64,000 bases of DNA from an uncultured Methanoregula sp. (GCF_963677065.1 NZ_OY781872.1:2475419-2539418); one strand, 5' to 3'; shown: positions 44,534 to 54,076, numbered from the stretch's first letter. The notes: a model not told the origin generated them from the letters alone. Made by a program: numbers and translations.

Positions 44534-46879
44534 TCACACCTTCCTGTGGATCATCCGCGGGAGAAGCGTGGGATCGGGAATGGGATGCTCTTTCCAGTCC
44601 TTTCCGGCAAGGTGCCGTTCGATCTCGTCCTTCATTGTTAAGGGGATATCGCTCTTGGTCCGGATAAACAGGTGGACATCCTCGGGGATTCCGCCAACCA
44701 TCCGTTTGTGGAGATCGATGTAATGCGCGAGTTTATTGGCCCGGCCTTTGCTCGTGTCGTTCGGCCGCATGGTCAGCTTCGCAATCATCACCATCGCCTC
44801 CTCCTTGGTCTCTGCTGCAAAGAAGAGGTGTTCCGGGACCGGGCCGACATATATTTTCTCCCCGGTCCTGGCATCGTGCACGTACCAGTCTTCCTCCCGG
44901 TCGGACCGGCCGAGCAGCATCCGGCGGTACTTGGTCCCGTGCGGGCCGACAACCACGGGAATTCCCAGGCGCCAGAACCCGGCCGCGATAGCCACGGCTT
45001 TCTGGGACATGGCTCCCCAGGCAACCCCGACGGCACCGACTCGGTTGTACACGTAATCGGCAATCTCCTCGTAATTGCCCCGGAGCGGGCGCTTGGCAAA
45101 GACGCTTGCTATCTTGATTGCCGCCCCCGCAATATGGGAGTTGGCAACACACGAGCCGACATTCACGATCCCGCCGGCTTCAAACGCGCCGGGATAGCGC
45201 TCGTATGCGGTCTTTCCTTCCTCGTCCCGGAACATACCGGCGGACATGGCAGAGCATCCCGACGTGCAGACAATGTACCGGCGTTTTGCAAACTCCATGC
45301 ACATCTCCGCCACTTCCCGCGAACCCTTGGGATAATTGGCGCAGCCGACAAACGCAACAACCCCGGGGATCTCCCCAAGGACAATCGGGCCGCCGACTTT
45401 CCGGATCTCCACGTCCTGGATAGGCCCGCGACCGGCCCGGAGGCAGTAATTGTCTTCCCGGGTTTTTTTGTCCGCAGCAGATACGATCAGGCTGTGAACC
45501 GGGATCTTGTGGGTGCAGGCCGGCTCGCAGCGCCCGCAGCCGATGCAGTCATCGTAAATCTCGTCGAGACCCGAGAGATTTCCGCCCGCGGCAGCCTTGA
45601 TAGCCTGCGGGAGCGGGAGATCATTGGGGCAGGCCCTGCGGCAGAGCATGCACTGGGTGCACTTCTTCGCAAGCTCGATGAGCAGTTCCTTTGAGGGAAG
45701 TGTTCCTTTCTTCTTCCGTTTCGGGGCAACCGCCTGAGCCGTGCGGACCGCAACAACACCCACTTTTTCCGGATCCAGGATGAGGGCACCGGTAACGGTC
45801 CCGCTCACGAACCCTTCCACAATATCCTCAACAGAATCGTGCGTCCTGTCCGGAAGTCCGAGACAATTCTTCTCGCTCGTTGCAATGAGGGGAGTGTGGA
45901 TCAGGGCCGCTTCTTCGAGCGTATCGGTGCGGACGCACTGTTCGTCAACGACAATGACATCGGGAACCCCGCTCCGGATATAGCGCAGCTGCCAGGATAT
46001 GGGGCCGATGATCTTGGCTTTTGCGGAGTACCGTGTCACATCGAGAGCCGTGCAGCAGATACCGGTTACTTCGATTGCTGAACTGAGGTTGTTCTCCCGG
46101 AGGAAATCGATGATACTTGCTGCCGGGGGAACATTGTGGCCAACGACAAGGATGACCGGTTTTTCCAGGTCAACGGTACCAAGGCCGAGATCGACAAGCG
46201 CAGCATCCGGGTCGGCTCTCGGGAAATTCAGGGTGGAGATCTGGGCTATGTCGGCAACTTCCATTCCCACGTGGTCGATCATGCCGGCATGGAAGACTTT
46301 AGACTCAAAGTCCAGATTATTGCCTTCCTGGCCGGTATGGGTGACAGCAAGGAGCTGGGTGATCTGGTTCTCGCAATAGTCGAGGACCTGTTCAAAGTCG
46401 CCGAGGGTTGCGGGTTTGATCCCGCACACCAGCCGGGTTATCGGGGCTTCGACCTCGATTCCCACATCCCCGAAACTTATCGGGTGATCGTGGCCGAATT
46501 TTTCAAGCAGGTGCGTGAGCAGCTCCCGCGAATGGCTGGTGTGCGTTGCAGCCCCGATGCAGGCCGAGATAAGAACGGTCCGGGACTGCTGCGCCGGCAT
46601 CGAGATGCCGCAGGCACCCCGTTTCCTGCCGGTCAGATCGCATTTCCCGTACGTGCAGAGGCAGCAGAGGTCGCAGAACGGCATATAGAAGGGTTTGTAC
46701 CGTTCCAGGAGACGCTTGTCCCAGGGTCGCAGCGTGGTTAAGGACGGGAATGGCGTTGGTCCCTGCTTCTCGTCCCAGGTGTCCCGTATGACCGATCCAA
46801 TGGTGAGATTGAGATTATGGAGGTGTGCCCCACCAGTTTTCAGTTCCTGTATCCTGAGGTTCACACCGTTTTTACTCAT
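44534..46879 (-). CDS. cdhA: ACDS alpha subunit, Ni-Fe carbon monoxide dehydrogenase
   Basis: The 781-residue protein is the archaeal CODH catalytic subunit. The N-terminus has the cluster-B/D cysteines in CDLCCLCTYGKC, a ferredoxin-like pair of [4Fe-4S] motifs lies at about 408-460 (CTQCMLCRRACPN, CIGCGRCEPACTH), and C-cluster ligand regions appear in GHNVPPAAS, CCTALD, DEQCVRTD, GCANYP, SGCSAMSAGMF and NVGSCVANSH. It oxidises CO or reduces CO2. The ATG at 46879 gives the known N-terminus (MSKNGVNLRI); the frame stays open 103 codons upstream, without homology. A TATA-like site at 46924-46932 may give an internal promoter. Confidence 0.97.
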   Translation of the reverse strand: MSKNGVNLRIQELKTGGAHLHNLNLTIGSVIRDTWDEKQGPTPFPSLTTLRPWDKRLLERYKPFYMPFCDLCCLCTYGKCDLTGRKRGACGISMPAQQSRTVLISACIGAATHTSHSRELLTHLLEKFGHDHPISFGDVGIEVEAPITRLVCGIKPATLGDFEQVLDYCENQITQLLAVTHTGQEGNNLDFESKVFHAGMIDHVGMEVADIAQISTLNFPRADPDAALVDLGLGTVDLEKPVILVVGHNVPPAASIIDFLRENNLSSAIEVTGICCTALDVTRYSAKAKIIGPISWQLRYIRSGVPDVIVVDEQCVRTDTLEEAALIHTPLIATSEKNCLGLPDRTHDSVEDIVEGFVSGTVTGALILDPEKVGVVAVRTAQAVAPKRKKKGTLPSKELLIELAKKCTQCMLCRRACPNDLPLPQAIKAAAGGNLSGLDEIYDDCIGCGRCEPACTHKIPVHSLIVSAADKKTREDNYCLRAGRGPIQDVEIRKVGGPIVLGEIPGVVAFVGCANYPKGSREVAEMCMEFAKRRYIVCTSGCSAMSAGMFRDEEGKTAYERYPGAFEAGGIVNVGSCVANSHIAGAAIKIASVFAKRPLRGNYEEIADYVYNRVGAVGVAWGAMSQKAVAIAAGFWRLGIPVVVGPHGTKYRRMLLGRSDREEDWYVHDARTGEKIYVGPVPEHLFFAAETKEEAMVMIAKLTMRPNDTSKGRANKLAHYIDLHKRMVGGIPEDVHLFIRTKSDIPLTMKDEIERHLAGKDWKEHPIPDPTLLPRMIHRKV

Positions 46880-46988
46880 ATCAAAAAACCACCGTAAGGA
46901 TTCAACTATACATTGAGGGATGAGTAAAATAAGGTTATCGTAGTTGACATCGCCTGAAAAAGGAAAATTCGCCCGGCCCGGGCCCCGG

Positions 46989-47753
46989 TTATCCGGAAAG
47001 AACGGCATCCAGCAGAGCGGATACGGACCGGTAAGCAACTGATGTTGCAGGAAGATCCAGCAGGGACCTGCCGGCCAGTACGTACGCTGCCAGCTCGTCG
47101 TCGCGCTCGATCTTGCCAAGATACGGGAGACCGGTCTCCGCGGCAGCCCGGTCATGGAGATCGGCAGGGAACCCGTATCCCCCGGCAATGTAAAATTCCT
47201 TAAAACCGATCCCCACTTCCCGGATCACCCGGTGGGCTCTCCGGACATGGGCAAAGGATTTGCTGGAGGGGCCCATGACATCGATCACCAGGTCCACGTC
47301 GCGGGCGATCTTCCGGTTCAGGTGCTCGAGGCCCCCGGGGGAATCGATCAGGATATAGCGGTACTGTTTTGTGATCTGGCCGAGCGCATTTTTTAACGCA
47401 GCATCGGGAAGGCAGTAACAGCCTTCAACCCACTTGGTCCCGACCGCAATGAGATCGAAATCGCTGCCCTCGTAAAGGCCGTCTTCCCAGATCCGGGTCT
47501 CGATCCGTTTCGAAGGGGGGATGCCCACGGTCGTCCCGCCCCGGGCAATGAACGTGTCCGAGAGGAGTTCCGCGATAGTGGACTTTCCTTCGGATTCGAG
47601 ATCAACGCCCATCATCTCGGCCAGATTCTGGTCGGGATCCGCGTCCACGAGCAGGACCGGAGTCTGCTTCTTCTCTATGAGATACCGGGCCATCAGGGAG
47701 ACAAAACTCGTCTTCCCGGTCCCGCCCCGGCCCATGGTCACAATGGTCTTCAT
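46989..47753 (-). CDS. cooC: CooC-type nickel-insertion ATPase (second copy)
   Basis: The 254-residue protein is a MinD/CooC-class ATPase with a deviant Walker A (GRGGTGKTSFVSL), a VLLVDADPDQN switch and a C-x-C in EGCYCLPD near 112, which in CooC binds nickel or zinc between two monomers. It probably inserts Ni into CdhA or CdhC. It overlaps the upstream cooC by 4 bases (ATGA) and lies 109 bases before cdhA. The Walker A lacks the usual second Lys of MinD (G-R-G-G for G-K-G-G), so its signature Lys may be lost. Confidence 0.9.
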   Translation of the reverse strand: MKTIVTMGRGGTGKTSFVSLMARYLIEKKQTPVLLVDADPDQNLAEMMGVDLESEGKSTIAELLSDTFIARGGTTVGIPPSKRIETRIWEDGLYEGSDFDLIAVGTKWVEGCYCLPDAALKNALGQITKQYRYILIDSPGGLEHLNRKIARDVDLVIDVMGPSSKSFAHVRRAHRVIREVGIGFKEFYIAGGYGFPADLHDRAAAETGLPYLGKIERDDELAAYVLAGRSLLDLPATSVAYRSVSALLDAVLSG

Positions 47754-48535
47754 GGCTGATCGGTCTCTGTTTTTGCAAGAGTTTCTGCAAGTTCTCTTAT
47801 TGCCCGGTATGCTGCAGACCGGGATTCATCGAGAGGATCGCCGGAAATGCCGGTCTCGGCTACTTCGGGATCATAGGGGATGGTGCCAATGACGGCAAGG
47901 TCGTGAGTTTTGGCAAATTCGCGTATCACATCCTCGTGCCGGGGAGTGCCGACACGGTTCCCGACAAGACCGACCCGGGCGATATCCGATTCGCGGGCAA
48001 GCCGGCAGATCACATTCGCAGTCTCGAGCGATTTCCTGTTGGCATCCGTAACCACGAGAAGGGAGTCGACATGGCCGGCAGTGCCCCGGCCAAGATGTTC
48101 GATCCCTGCCTCCATATCAAGAATGACCGCTTCATCCCGGTCCACAACAAGATGGCGCATAAGGGCTTTTATCACCGAATGGGCCGGGCAGACACAGCCG
48201 CTTCCCATGGCTTTGACCGTGCCCATCACGAGGAGATGGGCGCCCGAGGGAGTGGGAACGGCATGATTTCGGATGATGTCGTCTACCGTGAACGTAAGCC
48301 GGAAGACCCCGGGATACTCGGTGCCGGTCTTTACGCGGATCAGATCCTCGTTCTCCGCAACAGGAACAATGCGTGCCGCTTCTTCGATGGTCAGGCCAAG
48401 CGAGAGAGCAAGATTGGGGGATGAATCCGCATCGATGGCGAGCACCGGGTGCCCGGACTGCACCAGGCATCGCGCGAGAGTGCCGGCAATAAATGTCTTG
48501 CCAACACCGCCTTTCCCCGAGATCGCGATCTTCAT
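47750..48535 (-). CDS. cooC: CooC-type nickel-insertion ATPase (first copy)
   Basis: The 261-residue ATPase has a canonical deviant Walker A (GKGGVGKTFIAG), LAIDADSSPN and a C-x-C (SGCVCPAH) at about 113. It keeps the Lys of the K-G-G-V-G-K-T motif. It is the first gene of the ACDS operon. Two different CooC proteins suggest one for each nickel site, the C-cluster of CdhA and the A-cluster of CdhC, but that is a guess. Confidence 0.95.
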   Translation of the reverse strand: MKIAISGKGGVGKTFIAGTLARCLVQSGHPVLAIDADSSPNLALSLGLTIEEAARIVPVAENEDLIRVKTGTEYPGVFRLTFTVDDIIRNHAVPTPSGAHLLVMGTVKAMGSGCVCPAHSVIKALMRHLVVDRDEAVILDMEAGIEHLGRGTAGHVDSLLVVTDANRKSLETANVICRLARESDIARVGLVGNRVGTPRHEDVIREFAKTHDLAVIGTIPYDPEVAETGISGDPLDESRSAAYRAIRELAETLAKTETDQP

Positions 48536-48603
48536 CTTCAGCTCCGGTTACTATGACGTTATCCGTTCCGGTTGAAAGAATATTGGGATGTGCCAGAGGA
48601 AAA

Positions 48604-48626
48604 TGTTTCAATAAAAACCTGAAACA
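48604..48626. promoter_or_regulatory. Candidate operator and promoter of the ACDS operon
   Basis: TGTTTCA and TGAAACA form perfect arms around a 9-base spacer that is T-rich on the minus strand (GGTTTTTAT), where a TATA box would lie about 75 bases before the first cooC start. A second GTTTC-N5-GAAAC pair lies at 48655-48669. A repressor or activator site over the TATA box is likely. Confidence 0.45.
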
Positions 48627-48649
48627 AAAAACCAGTTGCACAGGAAAAA

Positions 48650-48853
48650 TCATTGTTTCTTTTTGAAACTCAAAATTTTAAGAAAATCCGCAGACGGACA
48701 TTTCTTCTTTGCAGCCTCTGCCTTTTCAGGAGAATCCACAATGCAATAATCCCCCGGCTCCTGCTTTTTTGTGCAGGCTGCCTGGCCGGACTCCTGCCCT
48801 TTTGTCGGCTGGGAGCCGGACAGGTTCTTGCAGATATAGGAAAAATCCACCAT
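48650..48853 (-). CDS. Small Cys-rich protein (67 residues)
   Basis: The 67-residue basic protein starts MVDFSYICKN and has four Cys (near 8, 30, 41 and 55) spread among Lys, Gln and Pro, with C-terminal LSFKKKQ. AGGTG lies nine bases before the ATG at 48853. It is divergent from serS and on the same strand as the ACDS operon, 114 bases before it. No family is recognised. It could bind metal or Fe-S, perhaps in ACDS assembly, but there is no direct evidence. Confidence 0.55.
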   Translation of the reverse strand: MVDFSYICKNLSGSQPTKGQESGQAACTKKQEPGDYCIVDSPEKAEAAKKKCPSADFLKILSFKKKQ

Positions 48854-49002
48854 AACGATTCGCACCTGCATATGCATCATGACATAATAAAATGTCTTTG
48901 CCAACAAGATATGCCGGGCAGGATTATGAGAAAAAACGATACATTATGTGGGATAATCGCCCAATAGTATCACGACACGCTCGCAAAAGAGGGTATTTTT
49001 CC

Positions 49003-50280
49003 ATGCTTGATATCAGGTTTGTACGGGCCAGCCCGGAGATCGTGAAAGCCGATCTCCGCAAAAGAAACGATCCTGAAAAAATCGGGTGGGTTGACGACCT
49101 GCTCAAAAAGGATGCCCGTTCCCGGGAACTCAAAGTCGAGACCGATCTGCTCCGGCAGCGCCGCAACACGATAGCCCGCGAGATCAATGCGGCAAAGAAA
49201 GCAGGGCAGGATGCAGCCCCGCTCATGGCGGAAGCTGCCGCCCTTCCCCAGAAGATCAAAGATTGCGATGCCGAGCAGGAAGAGATCCGGACCACTATCA
49301 AATCCTATCTCATGCGCCTCCCCAACATCCTGCACGAGAGCGTCCCGGTTGGAAAAGACGATTCGGAGAATGCCGAGATAAAGCGGATCGGAACTCCGAG
49401 AACCTTCGACTTCGAGATAAAAAACCATGGCCAGCTGGCATCCGAACAGGGCTGGGCCGATTTCGAACGGGCAACAAAGACAAGCGGCGCCGGGTTCTAC
49501 TTCCTCAAGGGCAACCTAGTTCTTCTGGACATGGCGCTCCAGCGCTATGCCATAGACCTGCTGGTGAGGAAAGGATTCACACCGGTGATCCCGCCCTACA
49601 TGATCAACCGGACTTCCTATGAAGGCGTAACCGATCTCGGCGATTTCGAAAAAGTCATGTACAAGATCGACGGGGACGACGCCTACCTGATAGCAACGAG
49701 CGAGCACCCGATCGGCGCAATGTACCAGGATGAAATTTTCGAGGAGAAAGACCTGCCCCTCAGACTTGCAGGAATCTCCCCCTGTTTCCGCAGGGAGATC
49801 GGCGCGCACGGGCTCGATACGAAAGGGCTTTTCCGGGTCCACCAGTTCACGAAAGTTGAGCAGTTCGTGTACTGCATGCCACAGGATTCCTGGCAGATCC
49901 ACGAGGAACTTCTCGCAAATGCCGAAGAGATCTTCCAGGGCCTCGGCCTTCCCTACCGGGTAGTCAATATCTGTACCGGGGATATCGGTACCGTTGCTGC
50001 CAAGAAGTACGATATCGAGGCCTGGATGCCGCGGGAAGAGGCATACAAAGAAGTGGTCTCGTGCAGCAACTGCACAACCTACCAGGCGGTCCGGCTCAAC
50101 ATCAAGGTCCGGGACAAGAGCGATTTCGAATCGAAACAACACCTGCACACGCTCAATTCAACAGCGATTGCCACATCCCGGGTCATCCGCGCAATCCTTG
50201 AGAATTTCCAGAACGCGGACGGGACGGTCGACGTGCCCGAAGTGCTGGTGCCGTACATGAACGGGCAAAAGACTTTATGA
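49003..50280 (+). CDS. serS: Seryl-tRNA synthetase (bacterial-type SerRS)
   Basis: The 425-residue protein starts with the coiled-coil tRNA-binding arm (about 30-110) and has the class II motifs: motif 2 FRREIGAHGLDTKGLFRVHQFTKVEQF and motif 3 near NSTAIATSRVIRAILEN. It is the common type, not the rare methanogen SerRS. It charges tRNA-Ser and tRNA-Sec. The start at 49003 is chosen because MLDIRFVR is the family opening; AGAGGG lies nearby. Confidence 0.97.
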   Translation: MLDIRFVRASPEIVKADLRKRNDPEKIGWVDDLLKKDARSRELKVETDLLRQRRNTIAREINAAKKAGQDAAPLMAEAAALPQKIKDCDAEQEEIRTTIKSYLMRLPNILHESVPVGKDDSENAEIKRIGTPRTFDFEIKNHGQLASEQGWADFERATKTSGAGFYFLKGNLVLLDMALQRYAIDLLVRKGFTPVIPPYMINRTSYEGVTDLGDFEKVMYKIDGDDAYLIATSEHPIGAMYQDEIFEEKDLPLRLAGISPCFRREIGAHGLDTKGLFRVHQFTKVEQFVYCMPQDSWQIHEELLANAEEIFQGLGLPYRVVNICTGDIGTVAAKKYDIEAWMPREEAYKEVVSCSNCTTYQAVRLNIKVRDKSDFESKQHLHTLNSTAIATSRVIRAILENFQNADGTVDVPEVLVPYMNGQKTL

Positions 50281-50349
50281 GATTTTACGTGTCAGACAAC
50301 AAACACTTATTTTGTTCAGATAACGTAGATAGTACTAGAACGTGGTTGC

Positions 50350-52050
50350 ATGGCATATCCTGATCTCTACAATGATGAATCTGTACTCCTGAATGCGCTG
50401 AACGTCAAGGTCAAATCGGTGACGTTCGAGGCCGTCCTCACAACAAAACGGCTGATCCTTGTCGACAGTAAAAAACACCTTATCGCACCCCAGGAGATCC
50501 TTCTTGCAACCCTACGGAATGTCGAAAGCGGGGAGAACGCTATCCGCGATCCGACCATCACCCTGTCCCTTATCACCAACAGCGGGGCAACAAGGCAGAT
50601 GATCCTGACATTCTTCAAGGCATCCGGCGGGGACCGGAGGCGCGAATGCGACGAGTGGATCCGGCTTCTCAAACAGAACATCTCGCCAACCTTCCAGCAG
50701 ACGGTTCACGCACCCCACGATATACCTCCCCCGGAGCCGGCACCGGAATTTGTTCCCCAGCCGGAGACTCCGCCGACACCACGCATCGAGATCGCCAATG
50801 CCCCCCAGCCCAAGAAAAAGATCGAGATTGCCCGCCCGATCATGAAAATCGTTGAGAATCCGCCATCCATGCCAAAACCGGTCGAGACCACGTCCCTTCC
50901 GGTTGGCTCGTTCTGCAACCGGTGCGGGAACCGGGTTCCCCCGGAATCTGCCTTCTGCAACCGGTGCGGAACCCCGGTTGTCCGGGATCCTGACCAGGTT
51001 CCCCCGGCAGAACCGGTCCCCGAAGTGGCAGCTCCCGTGACTGCACCACCGGTTTCCCCGCCACCCTCTGCGATTCCCCAGCTGCATGTCCCAATTCCCC
51101 CGCCGGTCTTTGGTTCTGCCGCGGGCGAACGCAAAGAGCGGCCTATCGAGCAGGTCATCCATTCGATCGAACCGCTGATCGAGGATTCGGTCCCGAGGAC
51201 CGAGCCCGCGCCCCTGATTCAGAGGCCGGTCTCGACCCTGGTGACTCCCGCTCAGCCGACGGAACCTGCACCGGAGCCGGCTGCTCACGCAGAACCGGCA
51301 CCGGCTCCAGATTCCGGCACGGTCCAGTGGCCGGTCATCACCCCTGCCGGCACCGAATCTCCGGCACCAGCCCCGGCTGTACCGGAAACCCCTGCACCGG
51401 TTCCTCCCCCGGCGCCGCCTGCGCCAAAAGCATCCGGCAGGAAGAAGGTTGTTGCAATCGCTCTTGCAGCGATCATCATCCTTGCAATCATAGGAAGCGC
51501 CATCCTGTTCATGAACCCCCAGGGAACACCCTCAACCGTAATGCCGACAACTACCACAACAATACCAACCACGGCGCCGGCAGTTACCGCAACAGCAACC
51601 CCGACAGAGACGGTCGCGGTAATTGCTCCGGTTGCAACGCCAATGCAGACTACCACGACCGCAGCGCAGCAGGTAATACCTTCGAGCGGGGTCTGGATCC
51701 GGATCATTTACCCGGGGATCTATTCAGCAACGTTCGGGACGCCCGGGGCAGAGAGCACCCGGACCGATACCGGCGATCACGTGTACCAGGTCTTCACCAG
51801 TACCGGCATAGTTGTCGCATCCGTCCAGAAAGTCGATGCGTCCGGCCAGGAGATCCAGGTTGAAGTGTACAAGGACGGGAACCAGGTTGCGAAGAAATCC
51901 ACAACTGCCCCGAAAGGAATCGTTGAGATCCAGGCAGACCTCAAACCAACGCCCACACCAACAACCCTGACACCGGTGCCGGTTACGACGACCGGCACAA
52001 TATCCGCAGGCGCGAATTCCACGGCAAACAGTACCCAGGCAACCCCGTAA
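50350..52050 (+). CDS. Membrane protein with PH-like, double zinc-ribbon and Pro-rich parts
   Basis: The 566-residue protein has an N-terminal domain (about 1-115) that resembles bacterial PH-like modules (TFEAVLTTKRLILVDSKKHL), then a Pro-rich linker. A zinc-ribbon pair follows near 194 (CNRCGNRVPPESAFCNRCG: two C-x2-C separated by 11 residues). A long Pro/Ala/Thr stretch (200-360) comes next, one transmembrane helix (about 368-389: VVAIALAAIIILAIIGSAILF), and an outer Thr-rich part ending in a beta domain (about 435-535). It appears to be anchored with its zinc ribbon in the cytoplasm. The function is unknown; it could sense or bind partners across the membrane. Confidence 0.7.
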   Translation: MAYPDLYNDESVLLNALNVKVKSVTFEAVLTTKRLILVDSKKHLIAPQEILLATLRNVESGENAIRDPTITLSLITNSGATRQMILTFFKASGGDRRRECDEWIRLLKQNISPTFQQTVHAPHDIPPPEPAPEFVPQPETPPTPRIEIANAPQPKKKIEIARPIMKIVENPPSMPKPVETTSLPVGSFCNRCGNRVPPESAFCNRCGTPVVRDPDQVPPAEPVPEVAAPVTAPPVSPPPSAIPQLHVPIPPPVFGSAAGERKERPIEQVIHSIEPLIEDSVPRTEPAPLIQRPVSTLVTPAQPTEPAPEPAAHAEPAPAPDSGTVQWPVITPAGTESPAPAPAVPETPAPVPPPAPPAPKASGRKKVVAIALAAIIILAIIGSAILFMNPQGTPSTVMPTTTTTIPTTAPAVTATATPTETVAVIAPVATPMQTTTTAAQQVIPSSGVWIRIIYPGIYSATFGTPGAESTRTDTGDHVYQVFTSTGIVVASVQKVDASGQEIQVEVYKDGNQVAKKSTTAPKGIVEIQADLKPTPTPTTLTPVPVTTTGTISAGANSTANSTQATP

Positions 52051-52054
52051 ATTC

Positions 52055-52060
52055 TTTTTT
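52055..52060 (+). terminator. T-run after the zinc-ribbon membrane protein
   Basis: Six T residues follow the stop codon by four bases. Confidence 0.35.
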
Positions 52061-52264
52061 CAGATTGCAACGAATAAAATTACCCGTTTCCTGCCTCTGT
52101 TCATTCCGGTCAACGCAGCTGAAACAAATGAGATTGTTATATAAAACGGTCCATGAAATTCAGGCAAAACCGGGGCGCGTATGAGGAATTCAAACCAGGA
52201 TTGGGCAGAGAGAGGCACGACCGGATAAAAAGGTTTACTCGCAGGGCAAACCAAAAAAATATGA

Positions 52265-54076
52265 ATGGGTGATCGAGCCACTTCTTCCAACATCGTCAAA
52301 TCCCTCGGCCTTGTCTTTGGGGATATCGGGACAAGCCCGATCTACACGGTCGGGGCCATCCTGCTCTTCCTGCTGCCGACAACATACAATATCTTCGGGC
52401 TGCTCTCCCTGATCACGTGGACCCTTTTTATTGTCATCACCGCCCAGTACATCTGGCTTGCCATGTCCCTCTCGGACAAGGGCGAGGGTGGCATCATCGT
52501 CCTCAAGAAGATCATCGATTCCCTGATCAAACCGGGAATTGCCGCATCGGTAGTATCCGTCCTGACGCTTGTCGGGATCGCCCTCTTTATCGGCGACGGG
52601 GTCATCACACCGGCCATCAGTATTCTCTCCGCGGTTGAGGGCATCCTGCTCATTCCGGGATTCGGGGAGACCAGCCAGATGACCCTCCTTGTTATTGCCG
52701 CCGCCATCGCCATCGGGCTCTTCTTCTTCCAGCGGAAAGGAAGCGACAAGGTGGCCTGGGCGTTTGGTCCGGTCATGGCGATCTGGTTTGTCGCGCTTGC
52801 CGTTACCGGCATCATCGCAATCATCGGGGCCCCGCAGGTACTCTTTGCCTTGAGCCCGACCTTTGCCATCTCGTTTTTACTCGAGAACGGGTGGGCCTCG
52901 CTCATCGTCATGTCGGCTGTCATCCTCTGCGTTACCGGGGGGGAAGCCCTGTATGCCGACATGGGCCATCTCGGCCGCGAACCGATCATCAAGGGCTGGA
53001 TGATCGTCTTTCCCGCGCTCGTGCTCAACTATCTCGGCCAAGGCGCATATGTCCTGATGACCGAGAACACGCACAATGTCCTGTTCTCGATGATCCACCA
53101 TATCTGCCCGCTCCTGTTCATCCCGTTCCTTATCCTGAGCGTCTGTGCAACGGTCATCGCCTCGCAGGCAATGATCTCCGGCATGTTCTCCATCGTATAC
53201 CAGGGCATGAGCACCCGGATCTTCCCGAAGATGAAGATAGAGTACACGTCTCCCGAGCTCCGGTCCCAGATCTATATCGATGCCATCAACTGGATGATGC
53301 TCATCGCGGTCCTGGTCGTCATGTTCGAGTTCGGATCCTCCGAGAACCTTTCTGCAGCCTATGGCCTTGCCGTTTCAGGGGCTATGATGATCTCGGCGGT
53401 CATGATGACGATCATCTTCTTCTTAAAAAGGAACCCGGTCACCATGCTCTGCGCCATGGCCCTCATTGTCATAGACTTCTTCTTCTTCATCTCAACGCTC
53501 CTGAAGATCCCCCACGGCGCCTACTTCTCGTTCATCCTTGCCGCGATCCCGCTCATCCTCACGATCGCGTACATCCGGGGCCAGAGCCGGCTCCATGAGA
53601 TCCTGCAGCCGATCCGGTACGAGGATTTTATCTCAAAGTACCGGGAGAGTTACGCAGCACTCCCGAAAATCCGGGGCACGGCCCTCTTCTTCATCAACGA
53701 TGTCAGGTATCTCTCGCCCTATCTCGGCCAGGTCTTCTTCCAGAACGAGATCATCTATGAGAACAATGTCTTTGTCTCGATCCGGATCTCCGAGAAACCC
53801 TTCGGGATAGAGACCACGCTGGATAAGGACAATGCCCCGGGCCTCCAGGTATTCACGATAAAAGCCGGGTATATGGAAGTGATCGATATCATCGCACTCC
53901 TGGAAAGCGAGGGAATCGAGGAGAAGACGATCTTCTATGGTATCGAGACTATCATCTCGGACCGGTTCTTCTGGAAGATCTACGGGATCATCAAGAAAAT
54001 CTCGCCCCCGTTCGTCCAGTTCTACACGCTGCCCCAGGAGAAGATGCACGGGGTCGTGACCCGGGTTGTAATGTAA
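52265..54076 (+). CDS. kup: Kup-type potassium transporter
   Basis: The 603-residue protein has the Kup/HAK opening SLGLVFGDIGTSPIYTVG, TAQYIWLAMSLSDKGEGGI, GDGVITPAISILSAVEG and CVTGGEALYADMGHLGREPI, all strict Kup motifs, with about 12 helices and a soluble C-terminal domain (about 450-600). It imports K+ with protons, suited to a methanogen that keeps high internal potassium. The ATG at 52265 gives the expected start. Confidence 0.95.
   Translation: MGDRATSSNIVKSLGLVFGDIGTSPIYTVGAILLFLLPTTYNIFGLLSLITWTLFIVITAQYIWLAMSLSDKGEGGIIVLKKIIDSLIKPGIAASVVSVLTLVGIALFIGDGVITPAISILSAVEGILLIPGFGETSQMTLLVIAAAIAIGLFFFQRKGSDKVAWAFGPVMAIWFVALAVTGIIAIIGAPQVLFALSPTFAISFLLENGWASLIVMSAVILCVTGGEALYADMGHLGREPIIKGWMIVFPALVLNYLGQGAYVLMTENTHNVLFSMIHHICPLLFIPFLILSVCATVIASQAMISGMFSIVYQGMSTRIFPKMKIEYTSPELRSQIYIDAINWMMLIAVLVVMFEFGSSENLSAAYGLAVSGAMMISAVMMTIIFFLKRNPVTMLCAMALIVIDFFFFISTLLKIPHGAYFSFILAAIPLILTIAYIRGQSRLHEILQPIRYEDFISKYRESYAALPKIRGTALFFINDVRYLSPYLGQVFFQNEIIYENNVFVSIRISEKPFGIETTLDKDNAPGLQVFTIKAGYMEVIDIIALLESEGIEEKTIFYGIETIISDRFFWKIYGIIKKISPPFVQFYTLPQEKMHGVVTRVVM

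Noticed and set aside
43146..44723. 525-codon open frame on the plus strand
   Set aside because: Antisense to cdhC, cdhB and the end of cdhA; no domain can be seen.
46880..47188. 103-codon N-terminal extension of cdhA
   Set aside because: The known family N-terminus starts at 46879, and the upstream part lacks homology and overlaps the end of cooC.
51060..51640. Pro/Thr repeat region as a tandem-repeat element
   Set aside because: It is a low-complexity coding linker of the zinc-ribbon membrane protein, without a regular DNA period.
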